Assembly: GCA_949292025.1 (NCBI GenBank)
Contig: CASEYC010000072.1
Location: 1-64,000, forward strand
Reading direction: 5' to 3'
Length of the DNA stretch: 64,000 nucleotides
Source: an uncultured Bacteroides sp.
GTDB taxonomy: Bacteria; Bacteroidota; Bacteroidia; Bacteroidales; Bacteroidaceae
Shown: positions 25,352 through 34,221 of the stretch, in pieces
Layout: every line of letters begins with the position of its first letter
Numbering within the stretch: position 1 is the first letter of the stretch
Notes under the pieces: generated by a model
Told to the model about the DNA's origin: nothing
Databases searched by the model: none
Seen by the model: only the letters and a program-made list of their open reading frames with translations
Program-made: the position numbers and the translations under genes

Positions 25352-25471
25352 GGGGGAAGCGAGGAGGCGGGCAATACCCAGTTGTAGGGATTTTGAGAAT
25401 TACTTCCCCCTTTCTTTCGGTAGTTTCGATTATTTCCCTTAACTTAGCGGCCTATAAAACCACATATCATT

Positions 25472-27484
25472 ATGCCAATGAAAAACCTGCGGCAAGTCTT
25501 TCTTGTCACTTCATTATTGTTGTGCCTCCCTATGCTCCGCGCCCAAAGCCTCTTCCTCTTGGAAGACAACTTGGAAGAACTGGCCGAAGAAACCGGCACC
25601 GCCGACTGGGAAGACGAGCTGGAAGAACTTTCCTACCGCCTGCAAGAACCCCTCAACCTGAATACCGCCACCCGCGAACAACTGGAGCAATTCCCTTTCC
25701 TCACCGCCCGGCAGGTGGAGGAAATTCAAGCCTACATCTACATCCACGGGCAGATGCAAACCATCTACGAGCTGCAACTGGTGGAGGAGATGGACAAGCG
25801 CACCATCGACCTCCTGCTCCCTTTCGTCTGCGTGAAGCCTGTGAAGGAAGGCCGTGGCTTTCCTTCGCCAAGGGACATCCTAAAGTTCGGAAAGCACGAG
25901 GCTTTGGTTCGCTTTGACGTGCCCTTCTATCGGCGCAAGGGGTATGAGACGGATTATCTGGGGCCACCCTGGTATCACTCGGTGCGCTACTCTTTTCGTC
26001 GGGGCGACTATGTGCAGGCGGGCTTTGCGGCGGAGAAGGATGCGGGCGAACCTTTCTTTGCCTTGCACGACAAGCAGGGGTATGACCATTATTCCTATTA
26101 TGTCCTGTTGCAAAACCTGGGGCGGCTGAAGGCTTTGGCCTTGGGCACGTACCGACTCTCCTTCGGTCAAGGGTTGGTGCTGGGCAACAGCTTCGGGTTG
26201 GGCAAGTCTTTTTCCCTCGCCACGTCCGACTATCGCACGCAGGGCATCCGCAAGCACGGCTCCACGGGCGAGTATGATTACTTCCGGGGTGTGGCGGCCA
26301 CGGTGCAGGCGGCGCACCGATGGGAAGTGTCCGCCTTCTATTCGCATCGCACGATGGACGGACGGGTGGAAGAGGGGGCCATCACTTCCATCGATGAATC
26401 GGGCCTGCACCGCACGCAGTCGGAGGTGGAGAAGAGGCATACCTTCGCCCTGCAACTGGCGGGAGGCAACGTGGCCTATCGAGGCAAATCCCTGCAGGCG
26501 GGAGTGACGGGCATCTACTACTTCTTCGACCGTCCCTACAGGCCCAATCTGCGGGAGTATGCCAAGTATAACCTGCAAGGCAACCGTTTCTATAACGTCG
26601 GCTTGGACTATCGCTATCGCTTGGGCCGTTTCGGCTGGACGGGCGAGGCGGCACTGGGCAAGCACGGTTATGCCTTCCTCAACCGCCTGAGTTATGACTT
26701 CTCGCCGGATTACCGCGTGATGTTGGTGCACCGTTATTATGCCCACGACTATTGGGCGATGTTTGCCCACTCTTTCAGTGAAGGCAGTGCGCCGCAAAAT
26801 GAGAATGGTTGGTATCTGGCCGCGGAAATCGCCCCGTTTGCGGGTTGGAGGTTCTTTGCATCGGCGGATTTTTTCTCTTTTCCTTGGTGGCGATACCGCA
26901 TCAGCCAGCCTTCGCAGGGGACGGACTTGCGTTTCCAGGCCACCTATACGCCTCGCGAGGACCTGACGATGTATGCCAATTACCGTTTCCGCCGGCGCGA
27001 GCGCGATGTGACGGGGACGGGTGGGGAAGTGACCTTGCCCACGTGGCACCACCGCACCCGTTTCCGCCTGACCTACACGCCCGGCGCGTGGAAATTTCAG
27101 ACCACGGCGGATTACAACAACTTCCGCCAGCAGACTTTCTCACCCCGCCAAGGCTGGCAATGCACCCAGTCGTGCGCCTACACCCTGCCTTGGTTTCCGC
27201 TCAGCCTGTCTTTGCAAGGCACGTATTTCGATACGGACGATTACGATTCGCGCGTCTATGTCTACGAGAAAGGGTTGCTCTATACCTTCTATACGCCTTC
27301 CTTTTCGGGCAATGGCTTTCGCTGTTCGGCCCACTTGCGCTATGACTTCGGTCAAAGGCTGATGCTCTTGGCCAAGCTGGGGCATACGGTTTATAGGGAC
27401 AGGGATGAGATAAGTTCGGGCAATGATCTGATACGGGGGAACAAGAAAACGGACTTGCAGGTGCAGGTGCGGGTGAAGTTCTGA
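25472..27484 (+). CDS. Helix-hairpin-helix outer-membrane barrel protein
   Basis: This 670-residue protein has a signal peptide (ends LRAQ), then a ComEA-like helix-hairpin-helix segment (about 55-115; LNLNTATREQLEQFPFLTAR). A long beta-barrel region ends in LQVQVRVKF with a terminal Phe. The architecture is common in Bacteroidota and its function is unknown; the HhH could bind DNA or simply be a periplasmic module. It is divergent from the TetR gene. ATG 25478 is an alternative start. Confidence 0.75.
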   Translation: MPMKNLRQVFLVTSLLLCLPMLRAQSLFLLEDNLEELAEETGTADWEDELEELSYRLQEPLNLNTATREQLEQFPFLTARQVEEIQAYIYIHGQMQTIYELQLVEEMDKRTIDLLLPFVCVKPVKEGRGFPSPRDILKFGKHEALVRFDVPFYRRKGYETDYLGPPWYHSVRYSFRRGDYVQAGFAAEKDAGEPFFALHDKQGYDHYSYYVLLQNLGRLKALALGTYRLSFGQGLVLGNSFGLGKSFSLATSDYRTQGIRKHGSTGEYDYFRGVAATVQAAHRWEVSAFYSHRTMDGRVEEGAITSIDESGLHRTQSEVEKRHTFALQLAGGNVAYRGKSLQAGVTGIYYFFDRPYRPNLREYAKYNLQGNRFYNVGLDYRYRLGRFGWTGEAALGKHGYAFLNRLSYDFSPDYRVMLVHRYYAHDYWAMFAHSFSEGSAPQNENGWYLAAEIAPFAGWRFFASADFFSFPWWRYRISQPSQGTDLRFQATYTPREDLTMYANYRFRRRERDVTGTGGEVTLPTWHHRTRFRLTYTPGAWKFQTTADYNNFRQQTFSPRQGWQCTQSCAYTLPWFPLSLSLQGTYFDTDDYDSRVYVYEKGLLYTFYTPSFSGNGFRCSAHLRYDFGQRLMLLAKLGHTVYRDRDEISSGNDLIRGNKKTDLQVQVRVKF

Positions 27485-27538
27485 GGTGGAAATGTTCTTT
27501 TGTTTGTTAAAAAGAAGAAGAAATAAAAAAGAAAGGAG

Positions 27539-27546
27539 TATATTTG
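27539..27546 (+). promoter_or_regulatory. -7 box TATATTTG before the small membrane protein pair
   Basis: An exact consensus match. It overlaps the TTG at 27544 used by the open frame, which makes that start doubtful. Confidence 0.5.
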
Positions 27547-27756
27547 CAAAATGGAAAAAGAAAAGATGCCGTATTGGCTGAGATCGGCAAATTCTTTATT
27601 GATATTGCTAAGTTGGTGTTTGGTGGCATTATTTTAGCAAGTATTATGAAATTAGAGGTGAATAGATCATTGCTTTTCATCCTCGGTGGAATAGGTGTTA
27701 TAGCTTTTGCCTTAACTGGTTTATTATTTATAGCATTGTCTAAATCTAAAAAATAG
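27544..27756 (+). CDS. Small membrane protein, DUF6722-like (start uncertain)
   Basis: Up to 70 residues with two hydrophobic helices (FGGIILASIM and LLFILGGIGVIAFALTGLLFIA) and a Lys-rich tail. It is clearly homologous to the protein at 63014-63205, sharing the pattern IGxFxIDIxKxxFGGxxxAS. The frame has only a TTG start, inside the -7 box. An ATG at 27551 is out of frame by one base, and one extra A in the following A-runs would join it to this frame, so an indel or odd initiation is likely. AT-rich compared with its neighbours. Confidence 0.6.
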   Translation: MQNGKRKDAVLAEIGKFFIDIAKLVFGGIILASIMKLEVNRSLLFILGGIGVIAFALTGLLFIALSKSKK

Positions 27757-27763
27757 AGGGTAT

Positions 27764-27862
27764 ATGGAATTAATAGTTTTTTTATCAGTATTCATATTGA
27801 TAGCTCTTATTGCAGGCGGATGGGCTTTAGTTCAATTGCGTAAATCAAGGCACGCATTATAA
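27764..27862 (+). CDS. 32-residue single-helix membrane peptide
   Basis: ATG 27764 opens a short frame (MELIVFLSVFILIALIAGG, then WALVQLRKSRHAL) that is one transmembrane helix with a basic tail. It starts 7 bp after the DUF6722-like gene and ends 10 bp before the radical SAM gene. A similar two-gene arrangement recurs at 62902-63205, which supports its being real. Confidence 0.5.
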   Translation: MELIVFLSVFILIALIAGGWALVQLRKSRHAL

Positions 27863-27872
27863 AATACGTATT

Positions 27873-28646
27873 ATGACCATCATCTATCCTTCCCCCATTT
27901 TCGGTCCCGTGCATTCCCGCCGCTTGGGTGTTTCCTTGGGAATCAACCTGATGCCTGCCGACGGCAAGCTCTGCACGTTCAACTGCATCTATTGCGAATG
28001 CGGTTTCAACGAGGATTTCCGTCCCAAGTTGCCACGCCCGACGCGCGAGGAAGTACGCGCCGCCCTCGAAGTCCGCTTGCAGGACATGCAGCAGAACGGG
28101 CCCGCGCCCGACGTGCTGACCTTTGCCGGCAATGGTGAACCGACGGCCCATCCGCATTTTCCCGAAATCATAGCCGACACGTTGGCCTTGCGCGACCATT
28201 ATTTCCCCCATGCCAAGGTGAGCGTGCTCAGCAACTCGACCTTCATCCACAAGCCTGCCGTGTTCGACGCCCTGCTGCGCGTGGACAACAACATCCTGAA
28301 GCTGGACACCGTGGACGAGGACTATATCCGCACCTTGGACCGTCCCACGGGCGCCTATTCCGTGGAGCGCATCATCGAAGGCATGAAAGCTTTCCAAGGC
28401 CACTGTATTATTCAGACGATGTTCCTGAAAGGTGGTTACCAAGGCCGCGACATGGATAACACCTCCGACCGCTTCGTCCTGCCTTGGCTGGAGCGGGTGA
28501 AGGAGATTGTCCCCCGACAGGTGATGATTTACACCATCGACCGCGAGACGCCCGACCACGACCTGCGCAAGGCCACGCACGAGGAATTGGACCGTATCGG
28601 TGCACTGGTGCGCGAGGCGGGGTTTGAGGTGAGCGTGTCGTATTAA
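27873..28646 (+). CDS. Radical SAM protein
   Basis: This 257-residue protein has the [4Fe-4S] CxxxCxxC motif at C34, C38 and C41 (CTFNCIYCECG) and a SAM-contacting VLTFAGNGEPTAHP segment. The N-terminal GPVHSRRLGVSLGINLMP is characteristic of a conserved group of radical SAM proteins whose substrate I cannot name. It ends one base from the stop of the convergent nuclease gene. Confidence 0.88.
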   Translation: MTIIYPSPIFGPVHSRRLGVSLGINLMPADGKLCTFNCIYCECGFNEDFRPKLPRPTREEVRAALEVRLQDMQQNGPAPDVLTFAGNGEPTAHPHFPEIIADTLALRDHYFPHAKVSVLSNSTFIHKPAVFDALLRVDNNILKLDTVDEDYIRTLDRPTGAYSVERIIEGMKAFQGHCIIQTMFLKGGYQGRDMDNTSDRFVLPWLERVKEIVPRQVMIYTIDRETPDHDLRKATHEELDRIGALVREAGFEVSVSY

Positions 28647-28647
28647 G

Positions 28648-29493
28648 CTATCTCTTCCACAACCCCAGGTCATACTCCGCCTCCACCTTCTCCTCCACCT
28701 CGTCCGGCAGGGCGGGGAAGAAGTCGATGCCCGTGATGCGCTCCACTTGGTCCACGGAGTTGACGTAGCTGTCCAGCGGATGGTTGCCCGACGTGTTCTT
28801 GTAGAGGAAGCCGATGGCGCGCGGCGGGTTGCTGTCCGGGCAGAGGACGACCTTGAAGAAGGCCTCGGGCACGGTGATGCGGTGCTCGCGGCCGATGGTC
28901 TTGTGCGGTTGCCGGTAGAGGACGGGGCCGCAGACGATGAATATCCTTCCTTCCCGCTGTGCCCAGTCGCGGCATGCTTCCTCCAGTTCTTTCCAGTCGC
29001 CTCGGTTCAGGTTGTGGTGTTGCGGGCAGATGTTGGTCATGTAGAAGCTCTCCTGCATGGCCCGCCAGTGCCAGCGGTTGTCTCCCGCCGGACACATGTG
29101 CCCGCGGTCCCAGCCCGAGCGCTTGTAGTCGTCGGTGGTGACGGCCACGTCTTCGGGCAGGTCGGGGTCGGGCAGGAACTTGTCCGTGCGGCTTTCGCGT
29201 TCGATGAGCTTGTCGGGCGTCAGTTCCCAGGCCACCCAGTTGGGCAGGTTATGCTCCAGGTTGTAGGAGACGGTGTAGCCGCGGCGCACCAGGATTTTTT
29301 CGGGCGTATCTTTTAGGGGGGCGGGCAACAGGGCATTGGCGTCTGCCGGCAGGGCTTCCGTCGTTGCAGGGGCAGGCTGTATGACGTTGGCCAGTGGCTC
29401 GTACCCGAAGTAGAGGGCACAAGCCAGCAGCAGCGTCAGGAGGTATTTGGTGTAGTTTCTGGTTTTCTGTTTCTTTCTTCTTCTTCTTGCCAT
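28648..29493 (-). CDS. DNA/RNA non-specific endonuclease, membrane-anchored or secreted
   Basis: This 281-residue protein has a basic N-terminus, a hydrophobic helix at about 17-31 and a beta-beta-alpha metal endonuclease domain with the DRGH motif (WDRGHMCPAGDNRW, catalytic H132). A downstream Asn-rich segment (MTNICPQHHNLNRGDW) supplies the metal-binding Asn. It would degrade nucleic acid outside the cytoplasm. It starts 5 bp after the SulP transporter gene, so the two may be co-transcribed. Confidence 0.92.
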   Translation of the reverse strand: MARRRRKKQKTRNYTKYLLTLLLACALYFGYEPLANVIQPAPATTEALPADANALLPAPLKDTPEKILVRRGYTVSYNLEHNLPNWVAWELTPDKLIERESRTDKFLPDPDLPEDVAVTTDDYKRSGWDRGHMCPAGDNRWHWRAMQESFYMTNICPQHHNLNRGDWKELEEACRDWAQREGRIFIVCGPVLYRQPHKTIGREHRITVPEAFFKVVLCPDSNPPRAIGFLYKNTSGNHPLDSYVNSVDQVERITGIDFFPALPDEVEEKVEAEYDLGLWKR

Positions 29494-29498
29494 GGCTA

Positions 29499-31181
29499 TT
29501 ATCGGTTCAGCAGTTGGTTGGCCCTATCCAGCGCCACGTTGATGTTGGGGCAGATGTTTTCCTCGCCCAGCAGCTCGTAGAAGCCGGATTTCTGGAGGGC
29601 GCGGTGCACTTTTTCGTTCACGCCGGAGAGCACGATGGTGATTTTTTCCTTCTGCGACATCAGGCACAGGTTCTCCAGGTTGTGGATGCCCGTGGAGTCG
29701 ATGAAGGGCACTTTGCGCATCCGCAGGATACGCACCTTGGGGCGGTCGCCCAGCCGCGCCATGATTTCCTCGAACTTCGTGGCGATGCCGAAGAAGTAGG
29801 GGCCGTTGATTTCATACACCTCCACGCCGTCGGGGATGATGATGTGTTCCTCGTGCGTGTCGGCGCCGGTGTCCTTGTTGGGGTCGATCTCGTCCTTGAT
29901 GACAGAGATTTCCGTAGTCTCCATCACGCGGTGCATGAAGAGGACGCAGGCGATGACCAGTCCCGCCTCGATGGCCACGGTGAGGTCGAACACCACGGTG
30001 AGGAAAAAGGTGATGAGCAGCACGGTGACGTCCGCCTTGGGGTTGCGCAACATGCCTTTGAACGTGCGCCAGCCGCTCATGTTGTAGGCCACCACGGCCA
30101 GCACGCCCGCCAGGCAACCCATCGGGATGTATTGCGCCAGCGGCATGAGCAGCAGCAGGATGAGTAGCAGCACCACGGCATGCACGATGCCCGCCACGGG
30201 CGTCCGTCCGCCGTTGTTGATGTTGGCCATCGTGCGGGCAATGGCTCCCGTGGCGGGTATGCCGCCAAAGAGGGGAGTCACCATGTTGGCCACGCCTTGG
30301 GCGATGAGCTCGGTGTTCGAGTTGTGGCGGTCGCCCGTGACGCCGTCGGCCACGGTGGCGGAGAGCAGCGACTCGATGGCACCCAGCACGGCGATGGTCA
30401 GCGCCACGGGGAAGAGGTTCTTCACCGCCTCCCAGTCCAGGGCGGGGATGGCCGCGTCGGGCAGTTCGGCATGGATGCTGAAGCGGTCGCCGATGGTGTC
30501 GATGCCCGTGATGCCGCCGTAGGTCTTCATCAGCCATACGGCCACGGTCACCACGATGATGGCCACCAGCGAGCCGGGTACTTTCTTGGACAGCTTGGGC
30601 GTCAAGGCGATGATGAGGATGCTGGCCAGGCTGACTGCCGTGTTCCACCAGTTCACCGTGTCGAAGTGGCGGAAGTAGAGCAGCCATTTGCCGATGAAGT
30701 CGCCCGGCACCGCCTCGCCCCCGAACTTCAGTCCGAAGATGTCCGCCACCTGCGTGGTGAAGATGGTGACGGCGATGCCGCTCGTGAAGCCCACGATGAT
30801 GGGGTAGGGGATGAACTTGATGACCGCCCCCAGCCGGAAGGCGCCCAGCACGATGAGGATGACGCCCGCCATCAGCGTGGCAGCGATGAGGCCCGCCTCG
30901 CCATATTGCTGGATGACGCCGTAGACAATGACGATGAACGCGCCCGTCGGTCCGCCTATCTGCACCTTGCTGCCACCCAGCAGCGAGATGAGGAAGCCGG
31001 CGATGATGGCCGTCACGATGCCCTTCTCGGGCGAGACGCCCGACGCGATGCCGAAGGCGATGGCCAGCGGCAGGGCCACGATGCCCACGATGATGCCCGC
31101 CATCAGGTCGGCGGAGAGTTGTTGCTTGTTGTAGCTCTTCAGTGTGTCGAACAGTTTGGGTCTGAATTCTAAAGCTTTCAT
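29499..31181 (-). CDS. SulP family anion transporter with STAS domain
   Basis: This 560-residue inner-membrane protein has about 12-14 transmembrane helices with the SulP signatures ALPLAIAFGIASGVSPEKGI and GPTGAFIVIVYG. A C-terminal cytoplasmic STAS domain follows (about 440-555; MRKVPFIDSTGIHNLENL). Family members carry sulphate, bicarbonate or dicarboxylates; the substrate cannot be told from sequence. A TAATTTTG box lies at 31225-31232. Confidence 0.95.
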   Translation of the reverse strand: MKALEFRPKLFDTLKSYNKQQLSADLMAGIIVGIVALPLAIAFGIASGVSPEKGIVTAIIAGFLISLLGGSKVQIGGPTGAFIVIVYGVIQQYGEAGLIAATLMAGVILIVLGAFRLGAVIKFIPYPIIVGFTSGIAVTIFTTQVADIFGLKFGGEAVPGDFIGKWLLYFRHFDTVNWWNTAVSLASILIIALTPKLSKKVPGSLVAIIVVTVAVWLMKTYGGITGIDTIGDRFSIHAELPDAAIPALDWEAVKNLFPVALTIAVLGAIESLLSATVADGVTGDRHNSNTELIAQGVANMVTPLFGGIPATGAIARTMANINNGGRTPVAGIVHAVVLLLILLLLMPLAQYIPMGCLAGVLAVVAYNMSGWRTFKGMLRNPKADVTVLLITFFLTVVFDLTVAIEAGLVIACVLFMHRVMETTEISVIKDEIDPNKDTGADTHEEHIIIPDGVEVYEINGPYFFGIATKFEEIMARLGDRPKVRILRMRKVPFIDSTGIHNLENLCLMSQKEKITIVLSGVNEKVHRALQKSGFYELLGEENICPNINVALDRANQLLNR

Positions 31182-31224
31182 TGCTTATCTGTTTATGCTT
31201 GTTATCCTGGTTGGAAAGAGGCCG

Positions 31225-31232
31225 CAAAATTA
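31225..31232 (-). promoter_or_regulatory. -7 box TAATTTTG of the SulP gene
   Basis: An exact consensus match about 44 bp before the ATG. Confidence 0.5.
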
Positions 31233-31286
31233 GGTAAAATTCTGCAAATGAAGTAAAAGGAAATAGGCTTTTCTGCGTAAATCTTC

Positions 31287-31294
31287 TATCTTTG
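31287..31294 (+). promoter_or_regulatory. -7 box TATCTTTG of the rubrerythrin gene
   Basis: An exact consensus match about 49 bp before the ATG. Confidence 0.55.
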
Positions 31295-31342
31295 TAGGAT
31301 AAGGGACTATGAACTGATTATTCATTATTAAAACAACAGATT

Positions 31343-31921
31343 ATGGGAAAAAGCATCAAAGGAACTCAGACTGAGAAGAATCTCTTGACATCATTTGCCG
31401 GCGAATCGCAGGCACGTATGCGCTACACCTACTTTGCCAGTGCGGCCAAGAAAGAAGGATACGAGCAAATCTCCGCCATCTTCCTGGAGACGGCCGAGCA
31501 GGAAAAGGAGCACGCCAAGCGCATGTTCAAGTGGCTGGAAGGCGGCATGGTGGAAATCACCGCTTCTTATCCCGCGGGCGTCATCGGCACCACGCTGGAG
31601 AACCTGAAGGCCGCAGCCGCCGGCGAGAATGAAGAATGGACGACGGACTATCCCAAGTTTGCCGACGTGGCCGAGGCCGAGGGCTTCCCCGAAATCGCCG
31701 CCATGTATCGCAACATCGCCATTGCCGAGAAGGGCCACGAGGAGCGTTACCAGGCTTTCGTGAAGAACATCGAGGCGGGCAAGGTCTTCGCCAAGGACGA
31801 GGAGACCGTATGGCAGTGCCGCAACTGCGGTTACATCTACGTGGGCAAGGAAGCGCCGAAGGCATGTCCTGCCTGCCTGCATCCACAAGCTTACTTTGAG
31901 GTGAAGAAGGAGAATTGGTAA
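31343..31921 (+). CDS. rbr: Rubrerythrin
   Basis: This 192-residue non-haem iron peroxidase protects anaerobes from hydrogen peroxide. The N-terminal ferritin-like domain carries the di-iron ligands ([11 protein letters not shown] and [14 protein letters not shown], then [10 protein letters not shown]). The C-terminal rubredoxin-like knuckles are CRNCGY and CPACLHPQ. Single gene with its own promoter. A palindromic GCGGATT-family element follows. Confidence 0.97.
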   Translation: MGKSIKGTQTEKNLLTSFAGESQARMRYTYFASAAKKEGYEQISAIFLETAEQEKEHAKRMFKWLEGGMVEITASYPAGVIGTTLENLKAAAAGENEEWTTDYPKFADVAEAEGFPEIAAMYRNIAIAEKGHEERYQAFVKNIEAGKVFAKDEETVWQCRNCGYIYVGKEAPKACPACLHPQAYFEVKKENW

Positions 31922-31944
31922 ACCGCAGCTGACATGCTGTGATT

Positions 31945-32013
31945 TTTTAGACGCGGATAATGCGGATTTTATAACTTAATAATCCGCATCATCCGCTAAA
32001 TCCGCGTCTAAAA
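31945..32013. repeat. GCGGATT-family palindromic element, copy B
   Basis: Arms TTTTAGACGCGGAT (31945-31958) and its complement (32000-32013) are perfect, with inner ATGCGGATT pairing; the left arm lacks about 9 nt present in the right. It is diverged from copies A and C but has the same ordered GCGGAT units. It lies between convergent rubrerythrin and nadB and may act as their terminator. Confidence 0.65.
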
Positions 32014-32073
32014 GATTAGCCTTTTCTGTTTTGATGCACCTTCATCCTCTGTATGTGTGACACAGCTCCTGTG

Positions 32074-33645
32074 TTATTTCCCCGCGTGCGGATAGTCTAT
32101 CGTGTAGTGCAGCCCGCGGCTTTCCTTGCGCTCCATGGCCTGTTTGGTGATGAGGTAGCCCACGTTGATCATGTTGCGTAGTTCGCACAGTTCGCGCGTG
32201 GCCTTGCACCGCTTGAAGAGGCGTTCCGTCTCCTCGTAGAGGATGTCCAGGCGGTTCCAGGCGCGGGTCAGGCGGACATTGCTGCGCACGATGCCCACGT
32301 AGGATTCCATGATTTGGTTCACCTCCTTCATGCTTTGCGTGATGAGGATGCGCTCCTCGTTGCTGATGGTGCCCTCGTCGTTCCACTCCGGGATGTCGGT
32401 GTTGAAGTCGTAGCGGTCCAGCACACTCAGGGCGTGCTTGGCAGCCGCGTCGGCATAGACCACCGCCTCGATGAGCGAGTTAGAGGCCAGTCGGTTGCCG
32501 CCGTGCAGGCCCGTGCATGAACATTCGCCGATGGCGTAGAGGCGGCGGATGCTGCTCTGTCCGTCCAGGTCCACCTTGATGCCGCCGCAGAGGTAGTGGG
32601 CGGCGGGGGCGACAGGGATATAATCCTTGGTGATGTCGATGCCGATGGAGAGGCATTTTTGGTAGATGTTGGGGAAGTGGCGTTTCGTTTCCTCGGGGTC
32701 CTTGTGCGTCACGTCCAGGTAGACATGGTCTTCGCCGCGGTGCTTCATCTCGTTGTCGATGGCGCGGGCCACGATGTCGCGCGGGGCGAGAGAGAGGCGC
32801 GGGTCATACTTCTGCATAAACTCTTGCCCGTCCAAGGTGCGGAGCACGCCGCCATAGCCGCGCATCGCCTCGGTGATGAGGAACGAGGGGCGGTCGCCCG
32901 GATGATAGAGGGCCGTGGGGTGGAACTGGATGAACTCCATGTCCTTCACCAGTCCCTTGGCGCGGTAGACCATGGCGATACCGTCGCCCGTGGCCACCAG
33001 CGGGTTGGTGGTATGCAGGTAGACAGCCTCGCAGCCGCCTGTGGCCATGACGGTCACTTTCGAGAGGAAGGTATCTACCTCGCCCGTCTCCTCGTTCAGC
33101 ACGTAGGCGCCGTAGCACTTGATGCCCGGCGTGTGGCGCGTCACGATGATGCCCAGGTGGTGTTGCGTGATGATTTCCACGGCGTAGTGGTTGGTGAACA
33201 CCGTGATGTTGGGGTGCTGCTTGACGGCCTCGATGAGGCTGGTCTGTATCTCCGCCCCCGTGTTGTCCTGGTGGTGCAGGATGCGGAACTCGCTGTGTCC
33301 GCCCTCGCGGTGCAGGTCGAAAGTGCCGTCCTCCTTCTTGTCGAAGTTCACGCCCCACTGGATAAGCTCCTGGATTTGGGCAGGGGCGTTGCGCACCACT
33401 TTCTCCACGGCGGCGCGGTCGCTGATCCAGTCGCCCGCTATCATCGTGTCCTCGATGTGCTTCTCGAAGTTGTCCACCGTCAGGTTGGTCACTGAGGCGA
33501 TGCCTCCTTGGGCGAAATACGTGTTGGCCTCCTCCATGCCGGCCTTGCAGATGAGGGCCACCGAACCTTTGTGCGCCACTTTCAGCGCGAAACTCATCCC
33601 GGCAATGCCCGAGCCGATGACGAGGAAATCGAACTTTCTTACCAT
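32074..33645 (-). CDS. nadB: L-aspartate oxidase
   Basis: This 523-residue FAD enzyme oxidises L-aspartate to iminoaspartate, the substrate of NadA. The dinucleotide fold FLVIGSGIAGMSFALK is at the N-terminus. ANTYFAQGGIASV, HREGGHSEFRILHHQDNTG and GECSCTGLHGGNRLASNSL are typical of NadB and fumarate-reductase-type flavoproteins. The start is ATG 33645 (33651 also possible); the open frame beyond crosses the promoter box at 33665. It is unlinked from nadA. Confidence 0.96.
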   Translation of the reverse strand: MVRKFDFLVIGSGIAGMSFALKVAHKGSVALICKAGMEEANTYFAQGGIASVTNLTVDNFEKHIEDTMIAGDWISDRAAVEKVVRNAPAQIQELIQWGVNFDKKEDGTFDLHREGGHSEFRILHHQDNTGAEIQTSLIEAVKQHPNITVFTNHYAVEIITQHHLGIIVTRHTPGIKCYGAYVLNEETGEVDTFLSKVTVMATGGCEAVYLHTTNPLVATGDGIAMVYRAKGLVKDMEFIQFHPTALYHPGDRPSFLITEAMRGYGGVLRTLDGQEFMQKYDPRLSLAPRDIVARAIDNEMKHRGEDHVYLDVTHKDPEETKRHFPNIYQKCLSIGIDITKDYIPVAPAAHYLCGGIKVDLDGQSSIRRLYAIGECSCTGLHGGNRLASNSLIEAVVYADAAAKHALSVLDRYDFNTDIPEWNDEGTISNEERILITQSMKEVNQIMESYVGIVRSNVRLTRAWNRLDILYEETERLFKRCKATRELCELRNMINVGYLITKQAMERKESRGLHYTIDYPHAGK

Positions 33646-33664
33646 AAGCATTAAAATTACGGCG

Positions 33665-33672
33665 CAAAGGTA
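33665..33672 (-). promoter_or_regulatory. -7 box TACCTTTG of nadB
   Basis: An exact consensus match 20 bp before ATG 33645; it excludes upstream starts. Confidence 0.55.
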
Positions 33673-33728
33673 TGGATTCTCAACGGAAAACGTATGGGCA
33701 AGCTCCCAAGAATTCGGGGCAAAAACCT

Positions 33729-33736
33729 TATCTTTG
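33729..33736 (+). promoter_or_regulatory. -7 box TATCTTTG of the PH-domain gene
   Basis: An exact match 17 bp before ATG 33753. Confidence 0.55.
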
Positions 33737-33752
33737 CGCAAAAATCATCGCT

Positions 33753-34166
33753 ATGAACCGAATTTTCCACGCCCGCATCGTGCCGGGCCAATACCTTTTC
33801 TTGTTGCTGGTGGCTGCTTTGGCCTTCTGGGCCCTTTGGGAGAAGAACATCCTCCTGGCCGCTGCCTGCATGTTGTGGCTGGTGTTCCTCATCGAACGCC
33901 TCATCCACACCACCTACACGCTGACCACCGGCGGGACGTTGCTGATAGACCGCGGACGCTTCAGCCGCCGACGCGAACGTCCTTTGTCGGACATCGTGTC
34001 CGTGGAGCGCGCCTCGTCCATGCAGGTGGCGGGGCATGCCTTGGTGCGCTATGTGCTGGTGCATTACAAGGACGGAAAATATGACGCGCTGCAGCCGGTC
34101 AAGGAAGAGGAATTTATCCGGCTGCTGACCAAGCGGATGGACATCGTCGGCAAGGACAGGACATAA
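33753..34166 (+). CDS. Small membrane protein with bacterial PH domain
   Basis: This 137-residue protein has two adjacent hydrophobic helices (about 12-50; YLFLLLVAALAFWAL and LLAAACMLWLVFLIERL). A cytoplasmic bPH_4-like domain follows (YTLTTGGTLLIDRGRFSRRR, then LSDIVSVERA). Function unknown. The last 51 bp are copied, with three differences, at 36846-36896 on the far side of the GH2 gene. The start is set by the promoter box at 33729. Confidence 0.8.
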   Translation: MNRIFHARIVPGQYLFLLLVAALAFWALWEKNILLAAACMLWLVFLIERLIHTTYTLTTGGTLLIDRGRFSRRRERPLSDIVSVERASSMQVAGHALVRYVLVHYKDGKYDALQPVKEEEFIRLLTKRMDIVGKDRT

Positions 34167-34167
34167 G

Positions 34168-34200
34168 AAAAGCCGGAGAGCATTGACGGCTCTCCGGCTT
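34168..34200. terminator. Terminator between convergent PH-domain and GH2 genes
   Basis: Perfect arms AAGCCGGAGAG and CTCTCCGGCTT enclose a 9-nt loop and can serve both strands. Confidence 0.8.
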
Positions 34201-34221
34201 CGGGTATGGTTCAAGCAGGAT

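Noticed and set aside
29812..31227. 471-residue His/Arg-rich frame within the SulP gene
   Set aside because: A frame-shifted shadow of the SulP coding sequence on the same strand.
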